A stretch of 54,926 bases of DNA from CAZSNT01 sp964607765 (GTDB lineage: Bacteria; Verrucomicrobiota; Lentisphaeria; Oligosphaerales; JABHEG01), in contig CAZSNT010000053.1 in assembly GCA_964607765.1 (NCBI GenBank), forward strand, positions 1-54,926, in the 5' to 3' direction. Both the position numbers and the translations under genes were made by a program. Every line of letters starts with the position of its first letter. Within the stretch, counting starts at the first letter, position 1. This document shows, piece by piece, positions 8,801 through 17,725 of this stretch. The notes under the pieces were generated by a model, which was not told the DNA's origin, ran no database searches, and saw only the letters and a list, made by a program, of their open reading frames with translations.

Positions 8801-11800
8801 AGCATGTACTTCACTTCGCGGGTCTTGGCGACCATGAAGTCCACACCGTCCGCGTTCTGCCCCATGTTCCCATCCGCGAACATCAGGTTCAGACCGTAGA
8901 CACCCGCCGCCAGATCCGGATCTGCGTCATACGAGTGCCCCGCGTCGCTGTCCTGCTGCAGCGTCCGCACCACTTGGTCCCCCAGTGGCTGCGTCAGCCC
9001 GGACAGCACGAACACCACCGTGTTCACGGTCGGATCCGTCGCGGCGCCCCACGTCAGCACGACGCCGCCCGTGCCCAGCAGCACGCCCGACGCCGGGGCC
9101 GGGGTCTGCATCGCGGGAGCCTGCGACGGTTGCTGCAGGTCGGCACCACCCGCAGCCGTGAACGCGATCGCTGTGCTTGAGGTCGCACGATTCCCGTCCG
9201 AGGCCTGCACCTGATAGACGCCGTCCGTGAAAACGCTCACCAGCGGGCTTGGATCCGTAGCATAGCTCAACAGCTGCCACTCGTCCTGCCCGGGTGGCTT
9301 CGCCAGGGCCAGTTGCGTGGCATTCGGTGTGGTGAGAGTCACAGAGTCCACGCTCGCCTGCGCCGTAACGGCGACGCTTGCGTAGTCCACGTCCGACCCG
9401 TCCGCCAGCCGCAGCGTGCCCTTCAGAATCCGCGCCGACGACACCAACTGCGCAGGCGGCTGGCCGCTGGCGCCGCTGAACGTCGGGTAGTTCGTCGCCG
9501 TGATGACCATGCCGAACGGGCCGTGCAGCGTGGCAGCGCCGGGATTGCGCGCGAACAGGTACGCTGTGCCTGTATTCATGTGATACTCGATGATCTCGTT
9601 GCTCGTGTACCCCGTGATGAACAGGATGTTCTCGTCGGACGGGTGCAGAGCCAAGCCGCGCGGCGCAATGCTGTTACTGAATGCAATCACCGTGCTGACC
9701 ACGCCTGCCTGCGTCACCTTCCGCACCGCATTGCCGAAATAATCGGACACGTAAATCGTCCCGGCCGAATCGATGACCATCCCCCCGGACGTGTTGGGCA
9801 CAACCCCCAGCGCCAAGGTCCGGGCCGAGCCCAAAGTCACCGGCGTGGGGTCGGTCGGTTCGATGAAGAAGACGTTGCCCGTGCTGTCCGAGAAGTATGT
9901 GTCCTGGCCGTAGAAGCCCACGCCCTGCGGCACGCCGAATCCCTGCCCCAGCACGATCGCGCTCGGACCGGCCGCCAAATCCGCCTCCATCACGCGGTTG
10001 CCCGCATCGCCGACCAGCAGGTGATTGCCGTCGCGGAACGACAGCGCGTTCGGGTTCGTGAACTGCCCCTGCAGCAGTGTAGCGAACGTGCCGCCCGTCG
10101 TCTGCGAATACAGCGCGCCCCGGTCGTCGCTGATGTAAAGCGTGTTCGTGCTCGGCTGAATCGCCAGCCCGGACGGGCCGTTGAAGCCCGACCCCGCCAC
10201 GCTCTTCGCGCCTGTGTGGTCTATCTTCACGATGTCCGTGCCGCCACCGCCATTGCCCTCGCACGCAACGTACAGGTTCAGCGTCCCGCCCATGGCACTG
10301 TAGTCGGACGTTGCCAGCGTCGTCGTGTCCACCGTCACCGCGGACGGATCGGCTGCGACCGTCAGCGTGTAGTTCGTGCCTCTGCCGTTCACATACCGCA
10401 ACACTGTTCCCGCGTCCGTTGTGTCCTGAAACTGATTCAGAAACGCCAGTGCCAGCCCGTAGTCCCCGGGGTTGACCGGATTGGGCGTGTGCTGCGTCGT
10501 GCCGATCCCGGCATGGTGCGACGCCACATCGTCGTCCTCGGAATCCACGATCGAGAACGCAACGTGCGACGCATCGCCGCTGCCCGTGTATGCGTCCCAG
10601 CCGTAGGTCTGACTGCTGACCGCCTGCACGCCGTACCCTGACGGCTGCGGTTGCGTCAGGTTCGGATATGCGCCCTGCGGGAACGGCAGAGCCTGCCCCG
10701 CCGCGTCGCCGAACAGTGCCAGACGCGACTCCTCAACGATTGTCCGGCCCGCATCGGCGTACACGGTCACGATGTACGGGCCCTGCGGGTACGCCGTGTC
10801 CAAGGCATTCAGCGTCGTAGGCGTCGTGTCCTCGAAGCAGTAGAAGGATGTCTGACGCGAGTCCTCCTCCAGCGCGAGTGCGTGCGCCACGCCGTTCGGA
10901 TCGACAACGGTCAGGTGCTTGCCGGACGTCGCCTCCACACCGGCCTCGAAGAACGCCGATGAGCCGCCGCCCTGGAGCGCGCCCTGCTCCACTGCCCGGA
11001 ACAGCTCCACGCTCGCGATGTGCGAAGGCACAACGTGCACGTCGTACTCAGTCAGCGTCTCGTTTGCCACGAAGTACGGTGTGCCGTTCCTGGACGCCGT
11101 CGAGTAGGCGCTGAAGAACGAGAGCTCCAGCAGGTAGTCCGTGTCCAGCGCCAGCAGCGCCTCAGGTGCGAAGTGCCGCACGGCAATGTCCTGAAGCGTG
11201 TGCGCCACGCGCACGTCGTCCGCGGCCGTGTAGGCCGCGAAACTCGCGTGGGTCGCAGCTGCCGCGCCGGAGTACGGACCCCACGCAAACACCTGATCCC
11301 TGGTGATTCGCGTCGGGTCCGTGCTCAAATCCGGAACGACCATCACGGGATACTGGTCCGGGAAGTCCAACGGATCGCCATTCCCATCGCCGAACACCAC
11401 TGCTGTCGTCGCTTCCGGTGCTCCGATCGGTGTGCCGTCGTACATCTCGAACACGTAACTGCCCTGCGGGAAATCCGTGGCCAGCGTCTTGCCCTGCAGA
11501 TTCTCCTCACAGTAGCTCAGCATCACGGCGCCCTGGAACTGCGACTGCCCTTCAGGCGTGCAGATGTAAACGCGCGTCGGGTCTGTCGGCGCCTTCAGAA
11601 GAACGGTCTTCCCCGCAGTCGCGTGAACAACGGCTTCGAAGGACTCCACCACGCCGTTGCGACCGTCTGCCTGCTCGCGAATCCGGTGGATGTCGATGTG
11701 GGCAAAGCTCCCTGCCGGCGCGGCGCCGGACACGAAACGCCGCAGCTTGATGTCGAACGTCGCCGTCTCCAGCGCAGCGATTACATCCTCGACGACCGCC

Positions 11801-13455
11801 TTGTCCAGATCTTCCACGGCAGCCAGCTCCTGGAACGTATCGGCCAGCTCCTGGGTCAACGGTGCACTGTGCCAGGCAAGCACGGGATCGCCCCCCAAGC
11901 GCGTACCGAGCGCAACGCCGCCCTGCAGCCCCAGGTCCATGTTGATCTCCGATATCCCCCACAGCGACTGGCCCAGCGTCTCCCAGGCCGCGCCGCCCTG
12001 ATCACCCGCAGCCACATCCCACGACAGCGCAAACACGTTCGTGCCCGTGTCTACCCAGGCCACCACAGGGTTGCCCGCCGCGTCCAGGCCCAGGTCCGGC
12101 CCGGTCGCGTACGCCGACATGCTCGCCGACAGCTCCGACCACTGCCCGCCGTAGGTCGTCCACTGTGTGTTGTCCCACACAACCCCGCTGACCTGCATGT
12201 CCGGCGGCTGCCCCTGCGGCACACCCGACGCGTCCGCCACAGTGTAGACCGCGGCCAAACGGTTGCCGCCGAACGGCGTCAACGCTATCTGCGAACAGGA
12301 CTTCGCCACCTCCTGACTCACGCCGCCCTCGCCGTCACTCGAACCGATCCCTTCCCACGCACCGGGCCCTGACGGGTTGTAGCGACGGATATGAACCTGC
12401 GGAGCCGTCCGGTACGTGTCCGCTCGGGCTTGGCTGATGAGCTGCGTATACACCCACGCAACCACCGGCTGCCCAGTACCCGCATCCACCACCACACGCG
12501 GACTCACCGACAGGTCCCACTTGTCCTTGCCGCTGATCCCGGTCCCGGCCGAGTCGTCGTAGTCAACCGGCCCGCCTTCGGTTGTCCGCCAGGCAGCACC
12601 CTCGTCGTAGGCCGCACCGTAGATGCTGCCCAGCTTGTTCATGCTCACGTCCTGTACAGGCGTGCCGCGGAACCGCATGTAGTCCCACACCACAAACGGC
12701 CCGGACGACGTCATGCAGATGTCCGGGCGCGACGCCATACTGTCGGCCGCGTTGCCGCTGATCCCCGTGGCGGCATCCGCGCCACTGGGCAGTTGCCACG
12801 TCCCGTTCCGCGTCGCCAGATCGTAGCACTTCACGAAGATATACGACGCCTCGAAGTTGATACCACCCAACGCCGTGTAGATGTCCGATGCCAGCGTGGC
12901 ATAGCTCTGATCGAAATTCACGCCCTGCAGCGCGGCAGCGATGTCCTCCAGCAGGTCGGTCGCCTGGCCTTCCTGCCACACGACCCAAAGCCGCTTGCCG
13001 CGGCCTGTGTCCTGCAGCGCAAGCCGCGGCCGAACCGAGTCACGCTGCGTGTTGCTCAGCCCGCCGCCCGTCGCGCTGCCCCCAAGCTCCTCCCAGGCAG
13101 TCCCATCGAACGCTCTCAGGTAGATCTGCCACGTGTCCGAGCCGTCCTTCTGCGCCCAGCAGCAGTACACACTGTCCCCGTCGGTCACCACAGCCGGGCT
13201 GATGGAGTTGCCGTCGCCGTTCCCACTGATCTGCGCGGTCTGACTCTGCGCCGGCACGTTCTGCCACGTCCCGGCCGTTGTGCCCCCGAGATTGCCGATC
13301 TGCGACAGCAGGTAATCCTGGATCGACTCCGCCCGCGCCGAGCCGCACAGCGCCCCGGTGACTGCAGCCAACACAGCGCCAGCTCGGAATGCCGCCACAA
13401 GCCTGCTGCCGGAAAGCCCTGATCGGAGCGAAACCTGTCCCGTAGTCAGTTGCAT
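5872..13455 (-). CDS. Giant exported multidomain beta-rich protein (2527 aa)
   Basis: Signal peptide at residues 1-43, ending SARA. Residues about 50-610 are propeller-like repeats (GTAWEELGGSATGGG type). Two diverged copies of a roughly 200-residue unit span about 640-1050 and contain PQGSYVFEMYDG and PQGPYIVTVYAD blocks; weaker copies follow later. About 1055-1320 is an NHL/SMP-30-like propeller (PSGLAIQPSTNTLYISD, GTIYVSDYFGNAVRKV). About 1790-1975 looks like a jelly-roll. About 1980-2125 is a GWN module (PGWNLVSFPYD, QGWNLIGPVFP) shared with the 1168-residue protein at 30303. The last 400 residues are unrecognised. No anchor or sorting signal is obvious. It is probably secreted or surface-located; its job is unknown. 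A clear promoter lies about 130 nt upstream. Confidence 0.9.
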   Translation of the reverse strand: MQLTTGQVSLRSGLSGSRLVAAFRAGAVLAAVTGALCGSARAESIQDYLLSQIGNLGGTTAGTWQNVPAQSQTAQISGNGDGNSISPAVVTDGDSVYCCWAQKDGSDTWQIYLRAFDGTAWEELGGSATGGGLSNTQRDSVRPRLALQDTGRGKRLWVVWQEGQATDLLEDIAAALQGVNFDQSYATLASDIYTALGGINFEASYIFVKCYDLATRNGTWQLPSGADAATGISGNAADSMASRPDICMTSSGPFVVWDYMRFRGTPVQDVSMNKLGSIYGAAYDEGAAWRTTEGGPVDYDDSAGTGISGKDKWDLSVSPRVVVDAGTGQPVVAWVYTQLISQARADTYRTAPQVHIRRYNPSGPGAWEGIGSSDGEGGVSQEVAKSCSQIALTPFGGNRLAAVYTVADASGVPQGQPPDMQVSGVVWDNTQWTTYGGQWSELSASMSAYATGPDLGLDAAGNPVVAWVDTGTNVFALSWDVAAGDQGGAAWETLGQSLWGISEINMDLGLQGGVALGTRLGGDPVLAWHSAPLTQELADTFQELAAVEDLDKAVVEDVIAALETATFDIKLRRFVSGAAPAGSFAHIDIHRIREQADGRNGVVESFEAVVHATAGKTVLLKAPTDPTRVYICTPEGQSQFQGAVMLSYCEENLQGKTLATDFPQGSYVFEMYDGTPIGAPEATTAVVFGDGNGDPLDFPDQYPVMVVPDLSTDPTRITRDQVFAWGPYSGAAAATHASFAAYTAADDVRVAHTLQDIAVRHFAPEALLALDTDYLLELSFFSAYSTASRNGTPYFVANETLTEYDVHVVPSHIASVELFRAVEQGALQGGGSSAFFEAGVEATSGKHLTVVDPNGVAHALALEEDSRQTSFYCFEDTTPTTLNALDTAYPQGPYIVTVYADAGRTIVEESRLALFGDAAGQALPFPQGAYPNLTQPQPSGYGVQAVSSQTYGWDAYTGSGDASHVAFSIVDSEDDDVASHHAGIGTTQHTPNPVNPGDYGLALAFLNQFQDTTDAGTVLRYVNGRGTNYTLTVAADPSAVTVDTTTLATSDYSAMGGTLNLYVACEGNGGGGTDIVKIDHTGAKSVAGSGFNGPSGLAIQPSTNTLYISDDRGALYSQTTGGTFATLLQGQFTNPNALSFRDGNHLLVGDAGNRVMEADLAAGPSAIVLGQGFGVPQGVGFYGQDTYFSDSTGNVFFIEPTDPTPVTLGSARTLALGVVPNTSGGMVIDSAGTIYVSDYFGNAVRKVTQAGVVSTVIAFSNSIAPRGLALHPSDENILFITGYTSNEIIEYHMNTGTAYLFARNPGAATLHGPFGMVITATNYPTFSGASGQPPAQLVSSARILKGTLRLADGSDVDYASVAVTAQASVDSVTLTTPNATQLALAKPPGQDEWQLLSYATDPSPLVSVFTDGVYQVQASDGNRATSSTAIAFTAAGGADLQQPSQAPAMQTPAPASGVLLGTGGVVLTWGAATDPTVNTVVFVLSGLTQPLGDQVVRTLQQDSDAGHSYDADPDLAAGVYGLNLMFADGNMGQNADGVDFMVAKTREVKYMLTVTDPACGAGKDEVTGIGFWRGFTSSPSGGGPVWGAELEVSTSTAVQSVTVVAASWDEIDFSIQDRYPSNGGYVWSYETDGPDTLSRFRDGTYTLQVTYDDGAGRAVQTFLSLFTVAEAGGGGLVTPNAAPQITAPSVPTVVSPFDLTWDSWNASDPAYGHAGAAIWLGVYTIPGDVEVLAVGGVGKDTGTRTLDLVPGRYQVEHEFQVVRSGVNADSIPVQVVTAAGTDLEVTVTTGGLIYSESWNDSTTSEGWKFYHTSGTENDVELVPDSQGADGETGYLRCTMAQLGEDSNGLYWPCYLTAPTTDTASGDFAGATVSVALNAAAGLNLQGGALRFFVGEEDDGRGDSRFYYTNATISLGAADTWTTRSLALSTLDTDWTGVGALAVGLDELLQHPQQWGFVLANALQAPVGTLGIDSVQVARRPFTLTLEPGWNLVSFPYDTTMTVAQIFDDGSRGSLKAGLLQGWNPALQSYTSIPDTSVPAPKAGYWAYSPAGGACQPVVGSPASSIVQLAQGWNLIGPVFPATVPENSIVVNGPWWDWLEDTQVYGAVGSGESLEPGEAYWAEAAADSERFVLDMLVDLGADAMAAEELELVDLASGALSAFNEVADDEAALNELEVGLDGRAPARGAARGGLSRTTSFNAGQQRLELTYNNGTPSVTGDVFISREGTIPNRYFLVDFQNNFQFAGIDIDGQIELERKAGAGSRNFELRVRRATGRLLTMGRTRSNTHYRAILVLTAAVLAIHNDRIELEIQRDANSGLTGDLNWTDVDEQLGDRLFQLFTAEGLQEPVGRLVFGRPIGSCVCPRSGPLHVDGLFEELDLEFIDGSDGLATHLSNKRAAAAAVAALRNFVFSFTQSVRAHFCYNFGGGCGVKGVTILSHDAVRVPVRENNPDCQLPSGRALMTRANELLAGVQGLTTRRRNAYAGHVRSFLEARDDEQGCMPVDGEHVKSRLAAKIDEYNGLLCSPGQ

Positions 13456-13582
13456 AGCCCAAATCCTCTCTGGACACCATCCTGGAAACAGCCCAGTACC
13501 CCAATGTGCCGTGCCCGACGGCCGCCGGGAAATGGCGGGCCAGCACGGTTTTCCGCAAGATTGCCGCTTCCCGCGATTCGTT

Positions 13583-13611
13583 ACTATAGAGTCCGCGAGC
13601 GGGCGTGTCCA
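13583..13611 (-). promoter_or_regulatory. Sigma-70-like promoter for the giant exported protein
   Basis: On the minus strand, TGGACA (13611-13606, 5 of 6 to TTGACA), a 17-bp spacer and TATAGT (13588-13583, 5 of 6 to TATAAT). It would leave a leader of about 120 nt before the ATG at 13455. This is the best-matching promoter seen in the window. Confidence 0.6.
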
Positions 13612-13632
13612 AGCCGTGCCGGCACCCTCAGC

Positions 13633-15834
13633 CTACCTCAACACAAGGCGCATCATCCACTGGCGGTCGTCAAGCTGACGGAAGCCGTGAGTCACCGTGC
13701 CGTACAGGGACAGGGGATTGGCCGGTGCGGCGCGGTAGTGGAAGTAAACGCCCCTGTAGCGGCCAGCCCCGGGATTCACGGCCACAAGCCAGGGCGTGGC
13801 AAGCGATGGCAGATCCCGGACGGGAATCGGCTCGTCGAGTTCCAGGTCGACCCAGTCCGGCTGCCGTTTGAACAGCGAGTACGGGAACAGTTGCCGGTGC
13901 AGCTCGTTGCCGTCCGCGTCGACCAGGGACATCTCGATGAACGCGCGCTCCGGATCATACCCGGCCCCGTACCGGTTCGCGAAAACCTGGATACCCACAA
14001 CAGCCAGACTGCGCGCGTCAATCCCGTCTGGCAGATGCTCGGCGAGTTTGAACCGCACGGCGGGACCGCGGCCGCCGTAGCTCTGTCTGCCGTCCGGTGT
14101 GCCGCCGGCAAACTCGACCGCGTGACAGTCCGCGAACGGATCGGCGGCATCCGGCGGCGTCCAGTCGGCCAATCGCCGCGTGCCCAGCACGCCCGTCGCC
14201 CGCGGCGTGGCGTGCACACGGACGGCCCAGTCGAGCGGCTCCGTGACCGGCTCGAACGGTTCGCCGGGCAGCCCGGTCAGAGAATGGGACTCCGTTACAC
14301 TGTCATCCTGGCCCAGGAAGATGCCCGTGCTCCGGTGCGGGCTGAACGCCAGCACGACCAGGAACCGCGCCGGGACCTCGACCGACGGCGTACGCAGCGT
14401 GTACCAGGCGAGTTCCCCACGGCTGATCATGGCGTATGGATAGCGCAGGTGCGCGAGCGTCTGCAGATCGGTATTCAGCAAGTACACGTGGAACTCGGTC
14501 TCCGGTGGCACCGCCTTGCCGTACCGGGCTGCACAGATGTCTATCGCCTCCACGAACCGAGTGGCCGCCGGTCGCTCGTACCACACCGCATGCCCGGATC
14601 CAGCCAGGCTCTTGCGGTGTTCCGCGCTCTCGTCAACGTGCGTCATCCGGATCGCGTCCGCCGGCACCAACTCCGGCCCGGCCCGTAACACCGCGTGGAG
14701 CAACGCCACACGGTCCCGGAAATCCACGTCCCTGCCGTCAACACTCACGCGCGCCAGAAACGCGCCCTCATTGTCGCGATGATTGATGTCGGACACGCCC
14801 AGGAAAAGTCGGCCTGACACGGGAGCGGCGAACGCGAACTGCTCCCCCACCAGAAACTCCTCCGGCCCGTCCGCCGTCTCGATCTTGCCGATCAATGCGC
14901 ACAACGCATGTCCTTCGTATTCCGTGCCGTAACACAGGGAACCGGCCGGTCCCCAAGGTCCGAACGCCCAGTCCCGGATCGGCCCGGAACAGCCGCGCAC
15001 CTGGCCCGTGCCACTGATCCTGATCTGCTGACCGACAGCAACAGTCAGTCCCGTGTCGGACCAGAGCCGGGTTGCGGGCACAACAGCGCGCCCGTCGTCA
15101 TTGGCCAGCACGGGATACGCCAACGGCGCGCCCTGCATCCCTGCAGGCAGTGTCTTGAGAAAGGACGGTGTATTGAGGTGCCTCTGGCGCGGCGGCAGCA
15201 GCAGCCCCACACCGGCCGGGGAGGACGGCTGTGTGGGCACGAGCTGCTGAACGGGGGCGTCCTGGAGCTGGAAACGCCGGGCCGGACGCTCCGCGTAGGT
15301 GGAGCTCGCCATCGCGGCTGTTGCCCACTGCTTCGCGCCGTCCGCACCAACCAGGGCAACCGCATCGATCTCGTTCCATCCCGGAACGCGCTTCGACGCC
15401 AAGTGGACTCTGATCTTCCTGGTGCTGACACCGAGCGTTACGGGAAGTCTCGCCACGCCGTGACCCGACCCCACGGCGAGCGGGTCCGTGCCCTCCCACG
15501 CCGTCGTCTCCTTGCCTGCGGCGTCGAACACGCTCACGCGCATCACCGCACCGGGGTTGAACGTCTCGTACACCAAGACCATCCGCGGGACCACGGCTTT
15601 GCCGAACGTCAGTTGCAGCCACTCGTCCTGGCCGTCCGGCGTGAGGGATGCCCAGGCCGTGGGAATGTCCCCTGCCCTGTTCGTGTCCGGTGGGCCCAGC
15701 GCCTGCTCCGGCCCCCACTGCCGCTTCGGCGTGCCGGGCCGCCAGCCGCCTGGCTCCTGGGCAGGCAAAGGGCGCACGACGATGAGAAAAATCACTGCAG
15801 CGACCAGCCAGACAATACCCGTTATGCCCTTCAT
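13633..15834 (-). CDS. Exported protein with discoidin-like and LecA-like lectin regions
   Basis: 733 residues from ATG 15834, chosen because GAAGAGGAGAG precedes it and a signal peptide follows (GIVWLVAAVIFLIVV, ending LPAQ). The frame runs 70 codons further upstream but those codons overlap the next gene and look non-coding. Residues about 30-170 form a discoidin-like domain (QALGPPDTNRAGD, DEWLQLTFGKAVVPR, IRVHLASKRVPGWNEI). About 240-400 resembles the LecA/PA-IL lectin fold (LTVAVGQQIRISGTGQVRG, RLFLGVSDINHRDNEGAF). The remainder (FVEAIDICAARYGKAV and beyond) is unrecognised. A sugar-binding or cell-surface role is inferred. Confidence 0.85.
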   Translation of the reverse strand: MKGITGIVWLVAAVIFLIVVRPLPAQEPGGWRPGTPKRQWGPEQALGPPDTNRAGDIPTAWASLTPDGQDEWLQLTFGKAVVPRMVLVYETFNPGAVMRVSVFDAAGKETTAWEGTDPLAVGSGHGVARLPVTLGVSTRKIRVHLASKRVPGWNEIDAVALVGADGAKQWATAAMASSTYAERPARRFQLQDAPVQQLVPTQPSSPAGVGLLLPPRQRHLNTPSFLKTLPAGMQGAPLAYPVLANDDGRAVVPATRLWSDTGLTVAVGQQIRISGTGQVRGCSGPIRDWAFGPWGPAGSLCYGTEYEGHALCALIGKIETADGPEEFLVGEQFAFAAPVSGRLFLGVSDINHRDNEGAFLARVSVDGRDVDFRDRVALLHAVLRAGPELVPADAIRMTHVDESAEHRKSLAGSGHAVWYERPAATRFVEAIDICAARYGKAVPPETEFHVYLLNTDLQTLAHLRYPYAMISRGELAWYTLRTPSVEVPARFLVVLAFSPHRSTGIFLGQDDSVTESHSLTGLPGEPFEPVTEPLDWAVRVHATPRATGVLGTRRLADWTPPDAADPFADCHAVEFAGGTPDGRQSYGGRGPAVRFKLAEHLPDGIDARSLAVVGIQVFANRYGAGYDPERAFIEMSLVDADGNELHRQLFPYSLFKRQPDWVDLELDEPIPVRDLPSLATPWLVAVNPGAGRYRGVYFHYRAAPANPLSLYGTVTHGFRQLDDRQWMMRLVLR

Positions 15835-15850
15835 TGGATTGCTCTCCTCT

Positions 15851-16498
15851 TCACCCAAGCGCCTCGGCAATGGGCAGGACGCGGTCAAGCAGTTGCACGG
15901 CCCGCTTGACCGACAGACGGTTGCTCTGCAGGTAGAAACGGTACGCGCTGCCCGTGCCCTGAATCCACAGTGCCTTGTTGTCGCATAGCAACGCACGAAC
16001 GTCGGCGTTGAACAGCGCACGCACCGCCGGCTCGTCGTCGGCACGCAGGAAGTTGCGGCGCGAGAACTCCAGGTCGTCGCCGTACTTCAGCCCCCACTTG
16101 CCGTCGACCTTGTGAACAAACCGCGTAAGTCGACACTCGGGCTGCAGGATGAATTCGAGCGTCTTCCCGGATGCAGGCGTGATCTCGATCACGGTGTGCG
16201 ACTCGATCGAGGCACTGCACACAATCTGGCTCTGGATCTGATCGAAGATGTCGACCCTGAGGCCCCCCTTCTCGCCGCGGATGTGCTGCTCGTAGACCAA
16301 GCCCGTGTCCAGCCCCATCCGGACCATGTGCTCGTCGGTGTCCGCATCGGTGTCCAACTCGTGCGGCACACGGTGGAAACCCAGCGCTGTGGCCAGACGC
16401 CCGAAAACATGCTCGCGCCGCAAAGACCGGCCTTCACTGAACACGTACCATGCGAAGCACATCGCCGCGATGACTGTCAGCCCGATCATGAATCCCAT
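15851..16498 (-). CDS. Hypothetical membrane-anchored protein
   Basis: 215 residues from ATG 16498, preceded by CCGGAGAG. Residues 2-20 are a single membrane helix (GFMIGLTVIAAMCFAWYVF), then a soluble domain (LATALGFHRVPHELDTDAD, EKGGLRVDIFDQIQ, LEFSRRNFLRADDEPAVRALF, YRFYLQSNRLSVKRAV). I do not recognise the family. The longer in-frame extension back to 16819 is low-complexity Arg/Cys/His-rich and covers intergenic repeat-like DNA, so I exclude it. The stop is 17 nt from the start of the downstream exported protein, so the two are probably cotranscribed. Confidence 0.7.
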   Translation of the reverse strand: MGFMIGLTVIAAMCFAWYVFSEGRSLRREHVFGRLATALGFHRVPHELDTDADTDEHMVRMGLDTGLVYEQHIRGEKGGLRVDIFDQIQSQIVCSASIESHTVIEITPASGKTLEFILQPECRLTRFVHKVDGKWGLKYGDDLEFSRRNFLRADDEPAVRALFNADVRALLCDNKALWIQGTGSAYRFYLQSNRLSVKRAVQLLDRVLPIAEALG

Positions 16499-16550
16499 TG
16501 TAACAGACTCTCCGGTAATCCGTGGTGCGTGATGAAGAGAATACGTGCTC

Positions 16551-16565
16551 TTGCGGAATCCGCAA
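16551..16565. promoter_or_regulatory. Perfect 15-bp palindrome between divergent genes
   Basis: TTGCGGA at 16551-16557 and TCCGCAA at 16559-16565 around one central base form a perfect inverted repeat. It lies between the minus-strand start at 16498 and the plus-strand start at 16727. The size and symmetry suit a dimeric repressor, but no regulator gene is adjacent. Confidence 0.4.
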
Positions 16566-16639
16566 TGTCGCCGGGATGTTGGAGTTCGGCGCACGCGGTC
16601 GCCGGGCGCACGCGAGACGTTGCGCGGGACCGCGGCGGC

Positions 16640-16648
16640 TGGTATTGT
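16640..16648 (+). promoter_or_regulatory. Extended -10 element upstream of the TPR genes
   Basis: TGGTATTGT matches the extended -10 pattern TGnTATnnT. The -35 position 17 bp upstream (TTGCGC, 16620-16625) keeps only 3 of 6 consensus bases, as often seen with extended -10 promoters. It would drive the plus-strand cluster starting at 16727. Confidence 0.3.
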
Positions 16649-16726
16649 CAGGCACGCCGGCATGCAGCACTGCGAACCGCGAGTTGCGGGTCGCGGGTCA
16701 CAGCGGACAGAACGGGTTTGACGGAC

Positions 16727-17698
16727 ATGATGAGATGCGGACAGACGGGGCGCCACGGGACCATGGCAGCAGGAGTTCTGGTGCTGTGGTGCGCAGTAGG
16801 CGCGGGGCAGGAAGCACAAGCCCCGCTCGTGCCCGGCGGCGCTCAGACTCAGGCGGAGGCCGAAGCGGCGAAGCAGCGTGAGAAGGAGCTGGCCGAGGCA
16901 AAGAAGGCAGCGGAAGCCCAGCTGAAAGAGACCATCACGGAGCTGAAACGGGTGTCAACGGTCGCTGAGCAGAGCGGGGATCTTCTCGGCGCGGTCGATG
17001 CCGTGCTCGAGTTGCGGCGCGTGGACCCGGAGAACGCAACACACCTGACACGCCTGCTGACGCTCTACGAACGCGCGGGGATGCAGGAAAAGCGCGTAGA
17101 GACCTACCGGGAACTGCTGAAGCTGAAGCCCGGGAACGCAACCTACACGGTGGGGCTCGGCACGGCCTTGTACCGCTTGGGCAAGACGGAGGAGGGGCGT
17201 GAGCTGTGGAACAGTCTGCTGGTGGAGGACAAGACGCCTGTGAATGTGTTCACGTCCGTAGGCAACGCCTACAGGGGTGAGATGCTCTACGAGCAGGCGC
17301 TTGTCGTGTTCGAACAGGCCTTGGAGTATTACACGGACAACTACTCCTTGCTGCACAACAAAGCCTACGTGCTGGAAATGTTGGGGCGCACCGACGAGGC
17401 GATCACGTTCTACGAGCTGGCGCGCGCCAAGACGAAGAACCCCGCATACATCGACAGCAAACTCGCCAAACTCTACGTGGTGAGCGGACGGCGCGATGAC
17501 ATCCTGAAGGAGAAGCACGACCAGGCACTCACCATGATCGAAGCGTTGGCCAAGAAGACAAAGACGGTGGGTGAGAAGCTCGCCTCACAGGGCAAGCAAG
17601 ACGAGGCGCGGAAGCACTACGAACGCGCGTTGGCGTTGACCGAATCGGAAGAGCTGAGAACGGAGTTGCAGCGGGCCTTGGAGAAACTCGGCAAGTAA
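16727..17698 (+). CDS. Exported TPR-repeat protein
   Basis: 323 residues from ATG 16727; ATG 16730 or 16763 are alternatives. The 5' extension of the frame back to 16112 lies antisense to the neighbouring gene and is rejected. The N-terminus has a hydrophobic stretch (MAAGVLVLWCAVGAG) and a likely cleavage near QEAQA. An Ala/Glu/Lys-rich coiled coil follows at about 40-75 (AEAAKQREKELAEAKKAAEA). Several TPRs come next: LGAVDAVLELRRVDPEN, RELLKLKPGNATYTVGL, EQALVVFEQALEYYTDN, DEAITFYELARAK and a C-terminal RKHYERALAL. It is a protein-interaction scaffold, probably periplasmic. Partner unknown; the next gene is also helical-repeat and exported. Confidence 0.85.
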   Translation: MMRCGQTGRHGTMAAGVLVLWCAVGAGQEAQAPLVPGGAQTQAEAEAAKQREKELAEAKKAAEAQLKETITELKRVSTVAEQSGDLLGAVDAVLELRRVDPENATHLTRLLTLYERAGMQEKRVETYRELLKLKPGNATYTVGLGTALYRLGKTEEGRELWNSLLVEDKTPVNVFTSVGNAYRGEMLYEQALVVFEQALEYYTDNYSLLHNKAYVLEMLGRTDEAITFYELARAKTKNPAYIDSKLAKLYVVSGRRDDILKEKHDQALTMIEALAKKTKTVGEKLASQGKQDEARKHYERALALTESEELRTELQRALEKLGK

Positions 17699-17725
17699 CG
17701 AACGCCGAGCGCCGGATAACGAACA
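17698..17725. repeat. Micro-array of 7-nt units, AACGAAC type
   Basis: Four 7-nt units in the order AACGAAC, GCCGAGC, GCCGGAT, AACGAAC, filling nearly the whole gap between two TPR genes and overlapping the stop codon of the first. The same order of units recurs at 40265-40292. Confidence 0.6.

Noticed and set aside
7606..9180. 524-residue plus-strand frame inside the giant gene
   Set aside because: Arg/His-rich antisense shadow of the minus-strand coding sequence; the same applies to 9313-10641, 11020-12372 and 12391-13422.
16112..16726. N-terminal extension of the TPR gene
   Set aside because: It lies antisense to the small membrane-anchored gene and the divergent gap; the signal peptide begins only after 16727.
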